Shown here in pieces: positions 10,013-21,884 of a DNA stretch of 64,000 nt; within the stretch, counting starts at the first letter, position 1; every line of letters starts with the position of its first letter. The notes under the pieces are model-generated. The model did no database searches. It was given only the letters and a program-made list of their open reading frames with translations, and had not been told where the DNA came from. Source of the stretch: Siphonodentalium dalli (taxonomy: Eukaryota; Mollusca; Scaphopoda; Gadilida; Siphonodentaliidae). The translations under genes and the position numbers were made by a program. The DNA lies in the NCBI GenBank assembly GCA_032622095.1, contig CP136066.1, forward strand, positions 128,683,917 through 128,747,916, given 5' to 3'.

Positions 10013-10221
10013 TGTGTGTATGTGAAGTGTATAGTACGTAAACTGTAAATAGTGAACAAATGAAGGAAATATGGGTAATTTGAAATATATGCATATTTGG
10101 CTGAAGAATGCATGGTACTGAATTGGCAAAAGCTGTGACATAGATAATTTACCAACTAACAGTAAATGTATTAATGGAAAATTAACGCTATTCTACTCCT
10201 AAAGAGTGCTGATCACTTTAG

Positions 10222-10560
10222 TTAACCATTATCAAAGTGAAACCGTTTCCACATAAATGCTGTTGTCCTAACGAGCAAGCGAGACAGATTAGATTGATTA
10301 TCTGAGAGTAAAGCGAGATCTCTAGGTGGCGATCCCAGAAGGGCAGACAGTAGCTGCAAACGGGGCATTTGGTCTAGGTAGAGGAAACAGTTAATGCCAT
10401 AATGGTCAATGATGTGGTACCACATGTCATTCCGAATATGTAGCAATGACGGGCAATCTAACAAGATATGTTGTACTACACATGAGTAGGTCGCTATACT
10501 TGCAGATTATAGTAACCGCAAGTGGTTGTTTTGCTCTGACGAGGAATGTTTATCACACCT
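10222..10560 (-). pseudogene. LINE ORF2 C-terminal remnant
   Basis: The translation includes LDCPSLLHIRNDMWYHIIDH and a later MWKRFHF. These align with the C-terminus of the intact LINE here (IVCPEISAARNDMWFTLLER ... RMWNDYHE). Only the tail region is present, and the zinc-binding Cys segment upstream is degraded. The sequence 10013-10221 between it and the transposon is probably its 3'UTR. Confidence 0.75.
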
Positions 10561-10699
10561 TTTCGCATAGCAATTACATATTCTTTAATCGAAGATTAGC
10601 AAAAACAAAATATTACATACATGTATAACATATTTACAAAGGATATCTGAAAGAGATAACACATACTAGTTTATGAGATAAGCAACGTCAGAAAAGACA

Positions 10700-10825
10700 G
10701 TGGTATATATATACCCATACATATACATAAATATATACACACACATACACACATATAGATATATATATATACATACACATACATATACATACACATACAT
10801 ACATACACATATATATATATTTAGG
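10700..10825. repeat. TATA/CATACA microsatellite
   Basis: Dense (TA)n, (CACA) and (CATA) words. It borders the LINE remnant, as the other LINE ends border TA repeats. Confidence 0.9.
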
Positions 10826-10839
10826 CGCCAATCGAGGAC

Positions 10840-11235
10840 TCATGACGGAACACCGCCAATTGAGAACTTTAGTTTTAACAATAGATAGAGAGAAAAGAAA
10901 TGACTGTTGATATTCTCTATGTGTCTACTAACGCGTTTAGGGGTTTAATATTGCTGCAATATGATATTTGGAACGTGAATTTTGTCCAACAAATGGGGAC
11001 TTCGTGTGTAACAATTGAGGACTCGATTTACACACCTCTGACTCATGAATGCACACTGTCAATTACGGACATGGACACAACAACGCCTTTCGAGGACCAA
11101 CTGATGCCGGCTACCAAACGGAGACTACCCCGGAATTATAACATATTCGACGAGCAGTATGGGGCTCATTCGGGCAAGGGGTATTGTTTTACACCCGTAT
11201 GGATTGTGCTGTATTATTTTCGGTGTGTGTCCTGA
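10840..11235 (+). repeat. Dispersed repeat R1, copy A
   Basis: Shares long stretches with 11840-12270 and 13960-14310, for example ATGAATGCACACTGTCAATT, TGGATTGTGCTGTATTATTTT and ACGCGTTTAGG. The 111-codon frame open in this copy has stops in the other two, so I do not call a gene. Confidence 0.85.
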
Positions 11236-11249
11236 CGAAGAAGTATTTT

Positions 11250-11410
11250 TCTCTAAATTACTATACTGTACATCACATATTTTTCCTGCATGCTTATGAC
11301 ATAAACGTGTACGTTTTTTTTATGACTGGAACCAAAAATATTCTGGTATCAGATTTGATTAGTCGTCAGTCACCACTGGTTGTCACTATAATATTGTCAG
11401 CGGCCAGACA
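11250..11410 (+). repeat. Dispersed repeat R2, uninterrupted copy
   Basis: Matches 15058-15118 joined to 18194-18250 (CTAAATTACTATACTGTA, TTTTTCCTGCAT, then ATTCTGGTATCAGAT and AGTCACCACTGG). It therefore represents the site without the 3-kb insertion. It is followed by 11450-11764, in which I see no gene. Confidence 0.8.
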
Positions 11411-11764
11411 TGTTCGAGGACACATCGATTCATACATTTTTGTGTGATCAAACATTGAAAACGACAACAAATCCTATTTCCCGAAATTTATGTTACGCAT
11501 GAAATAGTTGCGAAAAATTAGGCCATTTCGCCTTTGTTTGGGTGGGGAAATCCTTCACGTTGTGTGTGGTTCAAGTCGGTACGTCGAAGATAACCTGGGT
11601 CAAACTAGCGTTTTAAAGCTTTTTATATTGATGTCATTCCGTGGCAATGGATTGAGCTAAGCACATCATCATGAGAACGGTCGTTTTGTTTCTCCGTAAA
11701 GCATAAGTATTCACTTTAGGAACGAACCCGAACTGGCGAAAAGCTGGTCGAACTGCTTCAATAT

Positions 11765-12600
11765 CATAACAAGGCTAGTTCAGGAGATTTTCCCGTTTTG
11801 CCCAATTTCCTCAGGAAGGAGGGGGGAACAGCACCAAATGAGGATTGTATTGTTCTAACAGTAGATAGCAGAGGAAGAAAGGACTGTTGCTAGTCTCTAT
11901 ATGTCCTCCAGCGTGCTTTCAGAATGTAAAATTGCTGTAATACTAAATATATGGAACGTGATATGTATCTATTGATAGTGGGGACCTTGTATGTGACACA
12001 TGAGGACTCAGTTGACACATGTGACCCATGAATGCACACTGTCAATTTGGGACCCAGACACATGTGACCCATGAATGCACACTGTCAATTTGGGACCCAG
12101 ACAAAACAACGCTTTCTGTGGACCAACCGATACACATTACCTAACGGAGCTAGTCTACCCCAAAATAGATATGGGCAATATTGAGCTCATTTGGACGTGA
12201 GGTATTGTGTATAACTACTGTGTGGATTGTGCTGTATTATTTTTGGTCTCGGAGACCTGGTTCCTGATTATGAATCCCCCCGCACACATCATAATTCTAT
12301 ACAAATACTAAAAGCACCATCACTCTGAGATCCTGATTTTACAACATCATTTGTTCATCCATGTTTGTATATGAATAGTCATATGGCACACAAAGGGTTG
12401 TGTGATGATTCCGTTTCCTTACGGGTGGCATACCAAAGACACATGGCATAATGCATGATGGATTTGTCATGCGTTTGATTGGAGAAACCCTCGGCAAACA
12501 CCCTTTTAATATAACAAGGTTTTTAGTGACTATGTGTTTGAATGATGCCATGTCAATTTGGGCATCTCACTTGACAGATATTATTTAAAAAAAACAGGTT
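11765..12600 (+). repeat. Dispersed repeat R1, copy B, with internal tandem duplication
   Basis: Starts near GGCTAGTTCAGGAGATTTTCCC and runs through the R1 core to TTTGAATGATGCCATGTC. The segment CACATGTGACCCATGAATGC onward is duplicated once in tandem (about 12015-12102), unique to this copy. Confidence 0.85.
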
Positions 12601-12605
12601 ATTAA

Positions 12606-13084
12606 AGGTACTCAATCCGATAAAACTCCTCTCAATTACTATTTCAATGGCTTCGGGGGTCAAACATATTTGATTCGAGTCGAGGATGTCACCCATCAAA
12701 GCTCAGATTTGTTAGATATTGATTTTAGAAATCTATTATTTTTCATTATCGGGAATACTTTCTGTCCCAGAACACAGTCAAAATTGCGTTATTATTACCA
12801 CTTGATTTTATAATTATCCATCCTTGTCTGTTTGAAACTGTTTTGGTGTACAAATCTCGAGCAGGATACGAAATTGACGGCAATTATTAGTACTCATCTC
12901 GAGCAAATAACAAATTTCAAAAATGAATATCTAATAACCCTGAGCTTTGTTTGATGGGTTCCTCGACTCGAATCAAATATTGTTTACCCCCAAAGCCAAA
13001 GAAATAGTAATATAGGACCCTCTGATCGGATTGTTGTTGTTGGGATATGTTGAGATGGGGACCCTCTGTTCGGATTGAGTACCT
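12606..13084. mobile_element. 479-bp TTAA-type MITE
   Basis: Flanked on both sides by TTAA (12602-12605 and 13085-13088), with inverted ends AGGTACTCAATCCG. The arms share further words (CTCGAGTCGAGG-like and CCCCCGAAGCC-like, inverted). TTAA duplications are typical of piggyBac and Kolobok families. It has no coding capacity. Confidence 0.8.
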
Positions 13085-13280
13085 TTAACCCACTCATCAG
13101 TTTCATACACTGCTATTTTACGGAATGACTAAGTTATACTTCAAAAAGTATCACCCAGTGTTCATCTTTCCGGGTTGAACAGTTCACACACAACATGTTT
13201 CTCCTACACATGATTTTATATTGAGCAATTGAAAAATCAATTTCGATAGGATTGTAACGAATGTTGATTCGGTAGCTGAG

Positions 13281-13616
13281 ATGAGTACCATGTTGAGCCT
13301 GTGTATATTAATTGTTGGTCCCGTATTGCGGGTGTGCATGTTCTCTTTATTTGAGTCTCCGTTTGCTACCGTGTATTCTCATCCCACTGATGTGCGTGCA
13401 GCACTTTTTAGAAATCTGCAGTGTCTTCTTGTATTTAAAGATCGCATGCAACAAATACCCCAACTATCCACTCATTGTTCAAACTATTTCAATGGAAGAT
13501 GTGAATTCGTGGAACTGACTTGGAACGGCCTTTGTGAGTTAAGGATATATTTGAAGTGCTCTACTGGTGTTGTTTATTATGAAGATATGATGAGTAATGA
13601 TGACAAATCAGAGTGA
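13281..13616 (+). CDS. 111-aa ORF in repeat R2, function unknown
   Basis: Open frame starting MSTMLSLCILIVGPVL. It overlaps an R2 repeat arm. Its last residues (LKCSTGVVYYEDMMS, then NDDKSE) are also encoded, with few changes and the same stop, by the inverted copy at 18350-18450. Upstream of that tail the second copy has stops. The N-terminus is hydrophobic and could be a signal or membrane segment. This may be a remnant of a transposon-borne gene. I recognise no domain and coding is doubtful. Confidence 0.25.
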   Translation: MSTMLSLCILIVGPVLRVCMFSLFESPFATVYSHPTDVRAALFRNLQCLLVFKDRMQQIPQLSTHCSNYFNGRCEFVELTWNGLCELRIYLKCSTGVVYYEDMMSNDDKSE

Positions 13617-13900
13617 TGACAAAGCACTCTGTATTATTTTATCCAAGACATGTATATGTTCTCACAAATATCACGGTACCTCCTGTCAGTCTCATAACAT
13701 GTGAATGCAAACAAGCAAACAGAGACCTGGGTGGAGAACCGTGGAATTTCAGATAAAGCAATATTACAGACAGCCAGTGGTGACTGATCAAATCTGATAC
13801 AAGAATAGTATTGGTTCCATTAAAAAGAGTTCAAGTTTTTGTTATAAGCAGGAAACCTAAGTAATGCATGTATACAGAATAGTAATTTAGTGGTGAAAAA
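13500..13900 (-). repeat. Dispersed repeat R2, inverted copy
   Basis: Reverse complement of the R2 copy at 15040-15118 plus 18194-18480. The pair forms long inverted repeats around R1 copy C, suggesting a ~2-kb element with R2 as its TIRs, later interrupted by the insertion at 15119. Confidence 0.8.
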
Positions 13901-14660
13901 CTAGTTCGGGAGATTTGCCCGTTTTGTTCAAATAGGGATTAATATAGTTTTAATAATAGATAACGGAGGAAGAAAGGACTGTTGATATTCTCTATATGTT
14001 CCCCAACGCGTTTCAGGATGTAAAATTGCTGCAATATTAAATATATGGAACGTGATTATTATCCATCAAATGGGGACTTTGTGCGTAACAACTGGGGACT
14101 CCGTTGGCACGTGTGGCCCATGAATGCACACTATCAATTGGGAACCCAGACATAAGCCGTCTATAGGGACCAGCCAATACACATTACCAAATGGAGACTA
14201 CCCCGGAATTATGATGTGAGCAACATGGAGCTCATTATGACATGGGATATTGTTTAACTATACTGTATGGATTGTGTTGTATTATTTTCGGTATCGGATA
14301 CCTGATTCCTGTTAATGACCCCCCTCCCTCCACCCACCCTAATTCTATAAAAATACTAAAAGCACAATTACTCTGAGATCCTGATTTAAAGATTCCTATA
14401 TATGAATATCCATATGGTATACAACGGACAATGTGATAATTCCTTTACTTATATATGGGCAATATGCAGCGTGCTGAAGATACATGCTAAAATGCATGAT
14501 GGATCCGTCACGCATCTGGTTGGATAAACCCCCAGTAAACACCCCTTTCAGAGCTTGTTCGTTTACTATAACGTGGTTTTGAAGTGACTCGTGTGTTTGA
14601 ATGATGCCATGTCTATTTCGGCATCTCGCTTGACTCTAATCCGACAGATATGATCGCGAC
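13900..14660 (+). repeat. Dispersed repeat R1, copy C
   Basis: Third R1 copy, from AACTAGTTCGGGAGATTTGC to GACAGATATGATCGCGAC. It is collinear with copy B over about 700 bp. The interval 14660-15040 shows no gene or clear repeat. Confidence 0.85.
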
Positions 14661-15039
14661 TCAAAGTTAATGGAAAACATCACTTAAGACCCCAATTGCC
14701 AGTGTGCGTTCACGTGAATACTCATGCACTACCAATCTATTGATGAGAGTTTGAAAAAGCATTCTTGAGCCTTAATTTGCATGGATTTTCACAACTAGGT
14801 CACAGAACATTCCAATTGCGGATTAGCAATGAGGAAATCAACTGAGTTCGTCAGCTCCTCATATATGCAGTATTTGTTCCAACACAGGATTCAATGTATC
14901 CGGATTTAACAGATGAATATGTCAATTATCTTTTTCACTGAGATCATGACGACTAATGGGGAAATTGAATGATACCTTGAATTGTTTTACTGTCTCAGTG
15001 TCATCAATTGCAGACATCCTGCAAATCTCTATCAAAATG

Positions 15040-15118
15040 TTTTTCACCACTAAATTACTATACTGTATACATGCATTGCTTATTTTTCCTGCATATGTCA
15101 TAAACTTGAATTGTTTTT
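15040..15118 (+). repeat. R2 copy, left part (interrupted)
   Basis: Begins TTTTTCACCACTAAATTACT and is cut at 15118 by the AGCTCACCTGAG element. It continues at 18194. Confidence 0.8.
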
Positions 15119-15518
15119 AGCTCACCTGAGACGAAGTCTCCGGTGGAGCTATAGTCATCACTCCTCGTCCGTCGTCCGTCCGTCAACTTTTTTTTAAACA
15201 TCTTCTCCTCTGAAACCATCATACCGAATTGGTTCATATTTGGTGTGGATGTTCCCTAGGTGACCCTCATTCAGATTTGTTCAAATGAGGTCACCAAGTC
15301 AAATAGTTTTGATGTCAGGACCATAACTATTTTTCCACATAGTAATTCTTAAAACGATTTCTTTTCTGAAGTTGTCGGGCCGAATGGGTTCATATTTGGT
15401 ATGAGGGTACCTTGGGTGACTGTGGTTCAGATTTGTTCAAATGAGGTCACTGGGTCAAATGTGGGTGGGGCTATGGACATAAATCTTAATTTTTTTTCAA
15501 TTTAACTTATTGCTCAAT

Positions 15519-15622
15519 TTAACCAAAAAAAAAAAAAATATATATATATTTTATTTTTAATAAATATATTTTTTTTTATTAAATAAAATATTTTATTTTT
15601 AAATAAAATAAAAAAAACTCAT
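15519..15622. repeat. A/T low-complexity tract
   Basis: Poly(A), (TA)n and ATTTTTAAATAAAA words inside the AGCTCACCTGAG element. Confidence 0.9.
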
Positions 15623-16059
15623 TAAAATTTTGATATGACATTACATCTTTGGGAGGGGAGGGGAGGTACCTCTAGTCACTCCACTATATTTGGTTGAAAT
15701 CAGGGGTTTGGGAGAAATCAGGAACAGACAGATGTACAGAAATGTTCAGTAAATCACTTTAATCTTTGTATTCTCTACTACAGCAAGCCACCCATGTGCC
15801 CTGATGGATACATGTTTATACAACTGGCAGATGGGTAGATAACAACTGCTATGCCATAGTGCTATCCATCCACAGAGAGTGTAATTCATGTCATTTGTAA
15901 TTTAAATGAGATTAATGGTGTTATCAATGAAGCACCCTTGTTGTTTACATTATCACTCAGTGGTCATTAAAATCAGATTAATTTCATTTTCTCCAAGTTT
16001 GAATTAAGAGTGTCTGGCATTTGTAGAATAAGGTTCCCACAGCTCCACACAGCAGGCTA

Positions 16060-17195
16060 GTATAACCAAATACATCCTCTGAGAACCTTATTCTGCTTAG
16101 GCCTCATCTTATGGGAAGTATCTAGAGTCTCAAGATCTCATTCTGCTTAGGCCTCATCTTCTGGGAAGTATCTATAGTATCAAATTTACATTGTTAGTTA
16201 AATTTCCCTTCTAGGAAGTTTATATATCCCCTAATTTGCAGAAGATAAAATTCATGATTGAGGTGCCCAATGGGTGAACATCACAAACTTCAACTGTGGA
16301 ACTTCAATCTTATTCTAGGTCTTCCATAGCAGTTGAGGGCCTTATCAGAATGAGGTCCCTAGAGGGTGAATTTAGTGATACTAGCCCGCTGTGCAGGATA
16401 GTGTCACTAAATTCACCCTCTGGGGACCTCATTCTGCAAATAACAGACAGACTATTTCAAGGCTTGATTGTATAATACATTGTGTTGCTTGAGGCCAGAC
16501 ATGCACAATGTAGGAACAGACATGCTTTTAGTGATGCTATCCCACACAGCAGGCTAGCATCACCAAATTCACCATCTGGAGACCTCATTCTGCTTAGGCC
16601 TCATCTTCTGGGAAGTATCTATAGTATCAAATTTACATTGTTGTTAGTTAAATTTCCCTTCTAGAAAGTTTCTATATCCCCTAATTTGCAGAAGATAAAA
16701 TTCATAATTGAGGGGCCCAATGGGTGAACATTACCAACTTCAACTGGGGAAATTCAATTTTATTCTAGATCTTCCATAGCAGTTGAGGGCCTTATCAGAA
16801 TGAGGTCCCCAGAGGGTGAATTTAGCGTCACTAAATTCACCCTCTGGGGACCGACCTCATTCTGCAAATGACAGACACACTATCACACTATTTCAAGGCT
16901 TGATTGTATAATACATTGTGTTGCTTGAGGCCAGGCATGCACAATGTAGAAACAGACACGATTTTTGTGATGCTATCCCGCACAGCAGGCTAGCATCACC
17001 AAATTCACCCTCTGGAGACCTCATTCTGCTTAGGCCTCATCTTCTGGGAAGTATCTATAGTATCAAATTTACATTGTTTTTAGTTAAATTTCCCTTCTAG
17101 GAAGTTTCTATATCCCCTAATTTGCAGAAGATAAAATTCATAAATGAGGTGCCCAATGGGTGAATATCACCAACTTCAACTGGGGAACTTAATTC
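16060..17195 (+). repeat. 436-bp tandem repeat, about 2.6 copies
   Basis: The unit contains TTGCTTGAGGCCAG, CTCATTCTGCTTAGGCCTC, GGGAAGTATCTATAG and GCAGTTGAGGGCCTTATC. Identical 60-codon open frames at 16482 and 16918 give the 436-bp period. The first copy is partial and has its own short internal duplication of CTTAGGCCTCATCTT (about 16097 and 16148). The frames are a by-product of repetition. Confidence 0.9.
16350..16437. repeat. Palindrome within the 436-bp unit
   Basis: GAATGAGGTCC and GAGGGTGAATTTAGTGA are mirrored by TCACTAAATTCACCCTC and GGACCTCATTC around a TAGCCCGCTGTGCAGG loop. The same hairpin occurs, shortened, in the next unit near 16798-16863. Confidence 0.8.
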
Positions 17196-18193
17196 TTATC
17201 CTTATCAGATTTGTGAAAATGGGATCACAAAGTCAAATAAGGGCAGAGCAAGAGACTTAACTATTTCACTACATAGTAATTCTTAAAATATGTTTGCAAG
17301 AACTAGTTGGCTTATATAGAATGGAATGTTCTTCCTTGACTGCAATTCAGATTTTTTTTAATGGGGTCACCTGGTCAAATAGGGGCCAAGCTAAGGACAG
17401 TTTCCCTCTTAATATGCTTCCTTCACAAGGACCATCAGGTCTATTTTACTGATATTTATGATATGTATGAAGGGTTCTTTGGTGTCTGGGATTCAAATTT
17501 ATTCAGATGGGATCACCAGGTTAAATAGGGTGGGACCAAGGACATAACTATATGTCTCTATAGTAATTCTTAAAATGTCTTCTCAAGAGAGTTTGGACTA
17601 TTTAGCTTACATATAGTATGGAGGAATCAGGAGGATCCTTTAGTGACTGAGATTCAGATTTGTTAAAATGAGGTCAACCTGTCAAGAAATGGCAGGCTAT
17701 GGGGAGTTAACACCTTTGTGTCCAATAAAATCATCGAAATACCAAATTCATTAAAACATCTACCTTGTAACCACCTGACTGATTGGTCTGACATACATGT
17801 ATTGTGTTTTGGGTACATGGATAATTGGGCTTCAAACATGTTTAAATGGTTTTAGAAAAAGGCGCTTGTGAGATCAGAGATTGGAAATTTCCAACAATTG
17901 AGAAAGTTTGAGGTGTCGGTTGTGAAATTCCAACCTAAGACTTGGGAGTCTGGAGCCCGGTCGGGAGGGGACTTGTTGAGCTGGAGGAGGGGGGTGATCA
18001 GTAGTGTACAGTTGGCAATTTCAAGGTGGATTTTCACCAAGCTACATACTTGAAGTCTCTCTAGCCACATATCCTGTTTAAATCTACTTCTTTTAAAGTG
18101 ATTATGAAAAGTGCTGACTGTTTTGGTCTCCAGAGTCCCAGTCTTATCAGTCTTTGCAGTCTGGTGAGCGACCCCACAGTCATTGACTGTCTT

Positions 18194-18480
18194 GTTGAAT
18201 GAAACCAAAACTATTCTGGTATCAGATATGATCAGTCACCACTGGCTGTCTCCACACAGGTCTTTGTTTGCTTGTTTGCATTCACATGTTATGAGACTGA
18301 GAGGAGGTACCGTGATATTTGTGAGAACATAGAAATGTCTTGGATAAAATAATCCAGAGTGCTTTGTCATCACTCTGTTTTGTCATCATTTATAATACTC
18401 ATCATATCTTCATAATAAACAACACCAGTAGAACACTTCAAATGCGTCCTCAACTCACAAAGGCTGTTTCAACCTATACT
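18194..18480 (+). repeat. R2 copy, right part (continued)
   Basis: Continues the R2 copy cut at 15118 (ATTCTGGTATCAGATATG, GTATTATTTT-like, AACACCAGTAGAACACTTC). It is the inverted partner of 13500-13850. Confidence 0.8.
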
Positions 18481-20160
18481 TGATGAACTCAACACCACAA
18501 CACAGTTTTGGAAGTAATTTAAATCTGCAAACAACGTTCTTCATCCCTTTGTGAAAATAGAGAGAATTGACAATGAATTAAACACATGTATTCCACATAA
18601 GTCCCAAATTAACTTTGTGTAGACCAGTGGGAATGGGTGGGTTATTAACCTGTGTTCTTATATACAGGACATAACGGGTTTCAGCAAGTGGCGCACAAGC
18701 AATATTGGACTGGGAATACATAGTAGCAATACAAGGCTATCTCAGGAGACTTGCCTGTGTGCAGCTCAATTTTATCAAAAAACTTTTGATAAATAACTCA
18801 GTTTGTTTCTGCGAAGACTTATTTTATAAAGGAACAACCAGCAAATTTCACACAATTTAAAAAAAAAAGTTCATGAAAATAAACAAAATAAAATGGAAGG
18901 GTGAGTGAGTAAGAGGGATTTTTTTTATTTATGTCAGCCCAATATTTTCAATGACACCTGAGATGTCACAACACAACATGTAAATTGAGAAAATGCATGC
19001 ATACAGGTTTGGAAATACATACATCCATGTGATATAGGACTCATGTCTGAGAAACTACCAAATCAACCACACCAAACTTTAAATTATAGATTACGGTTTG
19101 TCATTTCAGCAGATAAGGTCATATCAAGTTGCCACTTTCATTAAGGAAAAAAAGTCCCAGTTACTTCTACGCCTAGTATTCTTGGATGAACTCAGCGAAA
19201 CCCTGATCTTTGGTAAGAAAGTGACTTCCCCGGGTAAAGAGACAGTTCGGGATAAAATGCCTTGCCAACTTAGCCACCAATGCATCATAAGTTCAAGATG
19301 GACCAAATTAGTGCCACGACAGAGATTGAACTTTTCCAAATATCTATAGATTATGAAATCTCCATAAGAAATCTCTCAAGCCTCCGAAATGCATTCAGTA
19401 GAAACAAAACTGCAAAAATATGAGAAAATGTTTGACATAACATATTGTTTGAGGATAACGGCTAAGTCAAAACTTCTGAAAGTATAAAGCTAGTTGAAAA
19501 GTGGAGACATTCCCATTCTCTATAAGCAATTGGACACTGACCCTCAACATGTGGCACTTGCATATGATAATAATATCAGGAAATTAATTTTAGACAATTC
19601 ACAATTGATAAAAACCCATTCAATAGTATGAGAAACCTTTGGGAGGATGGTAAGACCAGGAATGAAAGTTTAGCGTAATAAGATTTATTTATGGCAAAAT
19701 TTTAAAATATTCAAGTTCATTCATAATATGTTGTATATATCTAATATTTATTCACAATATATTCATTCATAATATAGCTTTATATATTCAAATTCATTCA
19801 CAATATATTGTATCAACATAATCTATGGGTAATTGGAAATAAATTTTAAATGTTGAAAGTTTTGATTTGTCAGTATGTCAGAGTTACACAATACATGTTA
19901 TTCAGTTCAAACTAAATTATGTTCTCTAGACTCAGAATTTGAGTTTAGAGACAATATGTTTTACCCTTCTTAACCATGTTATGGAGCACAACTTATTTGT
20001 CATTCTCTCAATTTCAAAGACTTCACAAATACTGAAGACAACATTTGCTTAAATATATTCTATTGTAATAACATATTTTCCAAAAAGATGATGTGTATTC
20101 TAGTATCACTTGGATTTCATCTGTATCAGTCTGAAGCTAAAGATTAATTGATAGTTGTTT
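18481..20160. other. No gene seen; scattered repeat fragments
   Basis: A short R1-start-like word (GGCTATCTCAGGAGACTTGC) is at 18733. At 19108-19340 a segment beginning AGCAGATAAGGTCATATCAA resembles 27748 onward and is open in two frames, but it looks like an old repeat. The rest is AT-rich with no supported feature. Confidence 0.5.
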
Positions 20161-20169
20161 ACCTCACTT

Positions 20170-20400
20170 TCAGCAGCGGAGGTCTAAGTATTGGTTAAAG
20201 CATTGCTTTCGGTGGTTTAAGCGATCCCATGAGCCCAAGGCAAGCGGTGACAAGAAAACCATAGTCAGAAATGGTAACGCCACCAAGATCGTATTATTAG
20301 TCATAAATATAAATCATAATATAAAATATATTGGTTACATGAATGGACCGCCTCAGAATTCCGTTAAGACAAGTAATTCTTCAAATTATTACAATGAACT
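20170..20400 (+). repeat. Dispersed repeat shared with 47784
   Basis: ACAAGAAAACC, CAGAAATGGTAACGCCACC and AAGTAATTCTTCAAATTATTA recur at 47784-47915, and the AATATAAAATATATTGGTT word recurs at 21575. The start (GTCTAAGTATTGGTTAAAGC, GGTTTAAGCGATCC) faintly resembles tRNA A and B boxes, so a SINE origin is possible but weak. Confidence 0.5.
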
Positions 20401-20762
20401 ACGGCTTATAAATTACTGCAGGTTTCTCATTCGCCACACCAGAATGCTTCTAAATGCGGATCAAAGCTAAGAGTGCATGGCACATGCAGCCATTGTTCAT
20501 AGACATTTTACAGATAGCGAGAATGATGCATGCTGGGAACGAAAGTATCCACAGCAAAGCCATGTGCTTACGGAGGCATGCGTTTATTATAGGGGATTTA
20601 TGGTGGGCCTATAAAACTAATTATAACTTTGTTATCTGTCATAGTTTATGCGTGAAATTTTAAACATATATACCATGGACATATACCCCTTCCAGAATGT
20701 TGAAAAACATTTTCAGTTGCTCATCGTATTTTTATAGACGAAATAGTCCGAAATTTCAGAAA

Positions 20763-21472
20763 ATTGCGCTAACTGCTCAATGTTTTAATGTGTTACAAAA
20801 CGTCTGATAAAAATAGTTCTATCGGGATATTCACACCATTTTTTTTTTCAGAGAACAAAGAGTAAACATAGTCCTATCGGGATATCGTAAAGGAAATTAA
20901 TTAAAACCCTCAGACTGCCGAAACTGACGACATTAAATTCGCTTTTTCGTGTCCCACGGAAATGAAACGTGTCTGTCCATTGATCACGTTATTTATTTGA
21001 CATAGTATTTTTTTTCTGTTGTATTTGAACACTTGTTGCACGTGCAGGCTGCACGATCATAATAACTTCAACCGATAAGCGCCGACTGATACCCGCGCAA
21101 CAGTTTGTCTCAAATAAATTGTTATCAAAACGCAGGTTTATGGCCGCGGACATAAGCCGATTAAGTGTAATGTAATTTATCCATGAACTTGACTGAAAAA
21201 TTGTGATTCTATCACCATTAGCCACGAAAATGGGACCTCTAAACAGGCAAGTTTGATTTTCGGGGGACACAAACAAGCGAATTTATTGTCGGCAGTTTCG
21301 GCAGTCTGAGGGTTAATTAATCCAGAATTAAACGGAACTACTTTACGATAGTCCGATAGGACTATGTTTACTCTATGCATGTTCTCTGAAAAAATTGTGT
21401 GAATATTCCAGATAGAACTCTTTTTATCAGACGCTGTGTAACACCTTAAAACATTGAGCAGTTATAGCGCAA
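20763..21472. mobile_element. Foldback element with ~200-bp arms, nested palindrome
   Basis: TGCTCAATGTTTTAA, GTCTGATAAAAA, GAGTAAACATAGTCCTATCG and ACCCTCAGACTGCCGAAACT on the left arm are mirrored in order on the right arm (21262-21472). The inner part from CCCTCAGACTGCCG can be read as a second inverted pair bordered by TTAA words. No ORF is encoded. Confidence 0.85.
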
Positions 21473-21674
21473 ACCGAAATGGGTTGTCTTGCAAGATATC
21501 CCACCGCTTTAGCTAAATTTACCTTCCTACAATATCCATAAAGAGGATCATATATTATATACCCACGGTTTTAATTATAGAATATAAAATATATTGGTTT
21601 CGCGAATGACCAACTCAGAATTCCGTTAAAATAACAATAACAACCAGCACCTATAACGAACCGTTTTACTGGAC

Positions 21675-21845
21675 TTGGCCTACTGGTCGCGTAGTTCCGA
21701 CTTTTAAATAAACGGAATTTCCAACTCTATAAATAAATAAAAGCCCCACAATGCATTCGCCCTGTACAATCACCCAGTGAATTATCGATCGACCATGCGA
21801 TATAAAAAAACCAAAAGCTAGAAACACCACACTACGGTGGCGTAA
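21675..21845 (+). repeat. Dispersed repeat shared with 51483
   Basis: CATTCGCCCTGTAC, CGATATAAAAAAA and AACACCACACTA followed by GGTGGCGTAATAA recur in the same order at 51511-51585. Confidence 0.75.
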
Positions 21846-21884
21846 TAAGCTTAAATCACCCAAAATCCATACTTGGATGTACTA

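Larger units (their letters stand above)
15119..18193 (-). mobile_element. AGCTCACCTGAG-family element inserted into R2
   Basis: The end AGCTCACCTGAGACG at 15119 and the inner words TTCATATTTGGT, GGTGACC and TTTGTTCAAATGAGGTCA recur inverted at 30397-32370. The other end (ACAAGACAGTCAA read on the minus strand) recurs at 30396 and, degraded, near 47930. It contains no protein gene. It is built of weakly repeated ~180-bp modules, each carrying a GGGTCAAAT-like and a CCATAACTAT-like word, and holds a 436-bp tandem array. The uninterrupted host site is at 11250-11410. Confidence 0.75.

Noticed and set aside
16482-17100. Two identical 60-aa frames starting MLLEARHAQCRNRH
   Set aside because: Same frame in tandem copies of a 436-bp repeat; no start context, domain or conservation beyond the repeat itself.
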